Part shown: positions 62,968-64,000 of the stretch, piece by piece | How positions within the stretch are numbered: the stretch's first letter is position 1 | Layout: every line of letters starts with the position of its first letter | Source: Tremella fuciformis | Lineage: Eukaryota > Basidiomycota > Tremellomycetes > Tremellales > Tremellaceae | Assembly (NCBI GenBank): GCA_032768795.1 | Contig: CP136490.1 | Coordinates: 7,378,001 to 7,442,000, forward strand | Direction of reading: 5' to 3' | Length of the DNA stretch: 64,000 bases | Translations under genes and position numbers: made by a program | The notes under the pieces: generated by a model | What the model was told of the DNA's origin: nothing | The model's database searches: none | The model's input: the letters and a program-made list of their open reading frames with translations, nothing else

Positions 62968-64000
62968 CTATAGCTCATCTTTGTGTCTATATGACCCGGA
63001 CGTCTCGCCAAAGACGTCGAGCAGCTTATTACGGGCCGCAGCGGAGACTTCCACCGGTAGGACGACGCTGTACTCGATGTACATGTCGCCCTGGGGGACA
63101 TCGTGAAAGCTCGGCATCTGAATGTAAGCTCTCTGCGTTCTGGTGGGGGTTTGTCATGACTTACCCCCTCCCCCTCTACTACCTCCACCTCGCCAGGCTG
63201 CGTCGTCCCCTTTCTGCCTATAGGTATTGTCCGCCCGTCCAGATGCGTCAGATTCCGCTCGAATCCCAACAGAGCCTACCCATGAGCTTCAGACGCCCAG
63301 ACAACTTCCGTCGCAGCAAGCTCACCTCTGCCACACTGAGCGTGACACGACCAACGAGACCCGACTCTTTTCTCGCCCAAGCTCCTTGGGCCTCGGACCG
63401 TTGACTCCTGACGCGTACAATCACGTCTCCCGCCTCCCAGTCCACGCCCTCGTCCGCCTCGCCGTGAAAGACCTCTTCGTAACCTTCAGGCGCACCAGCG
63501 GGGATATGCACCGCCAGCGTGTGCTGCGTATCGAGCGTCTTCTGTCCTCGACAGAGGTGACATTGCCGGTGTATCTGCTTGCCCTTTCCACCGCACGACG
63601 GGCACCTTTCCATGAGCTCCATGACTCGTTGCGATAGTTGAGCTCACGTCATCTGCACGTTGCCTACCATACCCGGGAAGAACTGCTGCCTCTGCACGAT
63701 CACACCCTGCCCATGACACTGTCCACACTGGTGTATATCCCCGTCCGACTCAGCTCCCGATCCGTGACAGTGCGTGCAGATGACTTTGCGAGGTATTTGG
63801 AACTTCCCATCAGCCCCAAATGCTTCCTTCCAGCTGTGGGAGAACTCACCTCGACCGTCCGGCCGGTATACATGTCAGCGAGGCTCACTTCGAGATTCGT
63901 GATCAGCCCCGGGCCCCTCTGTGCATCCTGGCCCCCGCCGCCGCCGAAAAAGCGAGAGAAGAGGTCGTGTGGGTTCCGGCCCCCGCCCTGCTTCTGCGCC
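62968..64000 (-). CDS. ER-lumenal DnaJ co-chaperone (Scj1/ERdj-like), 5' partial
   Basis: A class I Hsp40 that stimulates the ER Hsp70. The window begins, on this strand, inside the G/F region (GGGRNPHDLFSRFFGGGGGQ). Then TNLEVSLADMYTGRTVEFQI leads into the zinc domain with four CxxCxGxG-type repeats: CTHCHGSG, CGQCHGQG, CPSCGGKG and CHLCRGQK. The peptide-binding part has VHIPAGAPEGYEEVFHGEAD, GDVIVRVRSQ and LLGFERNLTHLDGRTIPIGR. The last exon ends GMPSFHDVPQGDMYIEYSVV, LPVEVSAAARNKLLDVFGET and finally RHKDEL, an ER-retention signal read directly from the sequence before the TAG at 62968-62970. Introns include about 63828-63852 and 63622-63663. The J domain and signal peptide lie beyond the window edge. 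Confidence 0.92.

Overview
This window looks like nuclear DNA of a basidiomycete yeast, probably of the Tremellomycetes. Nearly every gene is cut by short introns of about 40-55 bases with GT...AG ends and a CTGAC/CTAAC-like branch site. Genes lie close together on both strands, often head to head, and the proteins are eukaryotic and fungal (Sec12, Arp5, Nmd3, Mdm31, Alg12, Mba1/mL45-like, Ofd1/Tpa1). I saw no tRNA, rRNA, CRISPR array or intact transposon. Gene limits are start to stop codon; introns were read by eye from splice signals and family conservation, and some internal junctions remain open.

Layout. 1-139: tail of an unrecognised gene (+). 334-4461 (-): unknown membrane protein, Ctr copper transporter, Sec12. 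4761-5872 (+): ETF beta. 6106-9663 (-): two tandem diverged copies of an unrecognised protein. 9730-12416 (-): Arp5. 12594-16121 (+): mitochondrial MutS homologue MSH1. 16296-19715 (-): a protein resembling ADP-ribosyltransferase-fold domains, then a histidine acid phosphatase with an N-terminal membrane anchor. 19946-22974 (+): raffinose-synthase-type GH36 protein and an LSM protein resembling the NatC subunit Naa38. 23416-27889 (-): DHA1-type MFS transporter and a Ser/Ala-rich single-span surface protein. 29930-32203 (+): Alg12. 32292-33322 (-): OGFr-domain protein. 33686-34744 (+): aldo-keto reductase. 35249-42350: Fungal_trans_2-like regulator (+), amino-acid permease (-), hexapeptide acetyltransferase (+), flavin amine oxidase (+). 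42708-43779 (+): Mba1/mL45-like protein. 43908-45904 (-): Nmd3. 46201-49286 (+): cystathionine beta-lyase fused in frame to mevalonate kinase. 49779-51873 (-): CxxC/CxxxC Ser-rich protein. 51874-55544: gene-poor. 55545-58243 (-): Mdm31. 58473-60671 (+): Ofd1/Tpa1 prolyl hydroxylase. 61394-62632 (+): His/Gln-rich protein. 62968-64000 (-): ER DnaJ protein ending in HKDEL, running off the window.

Most genes are housekeeping and unrelated to one another. Two exceptions stand out. The 35-42 kb block puts a permease, an amine oxidase, an acetyltransferase and a regulator side by side, which would suit uptake and breakdown of an amine or amino acid. The 46-49 kb gene joins the cystathionine-cleaving step of methionine synthesis to the first phosphorylation of mevalonate in one polypeptide, with the junction inside a single uninterrupted exon. 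That fusion is the most striking thing in the window.
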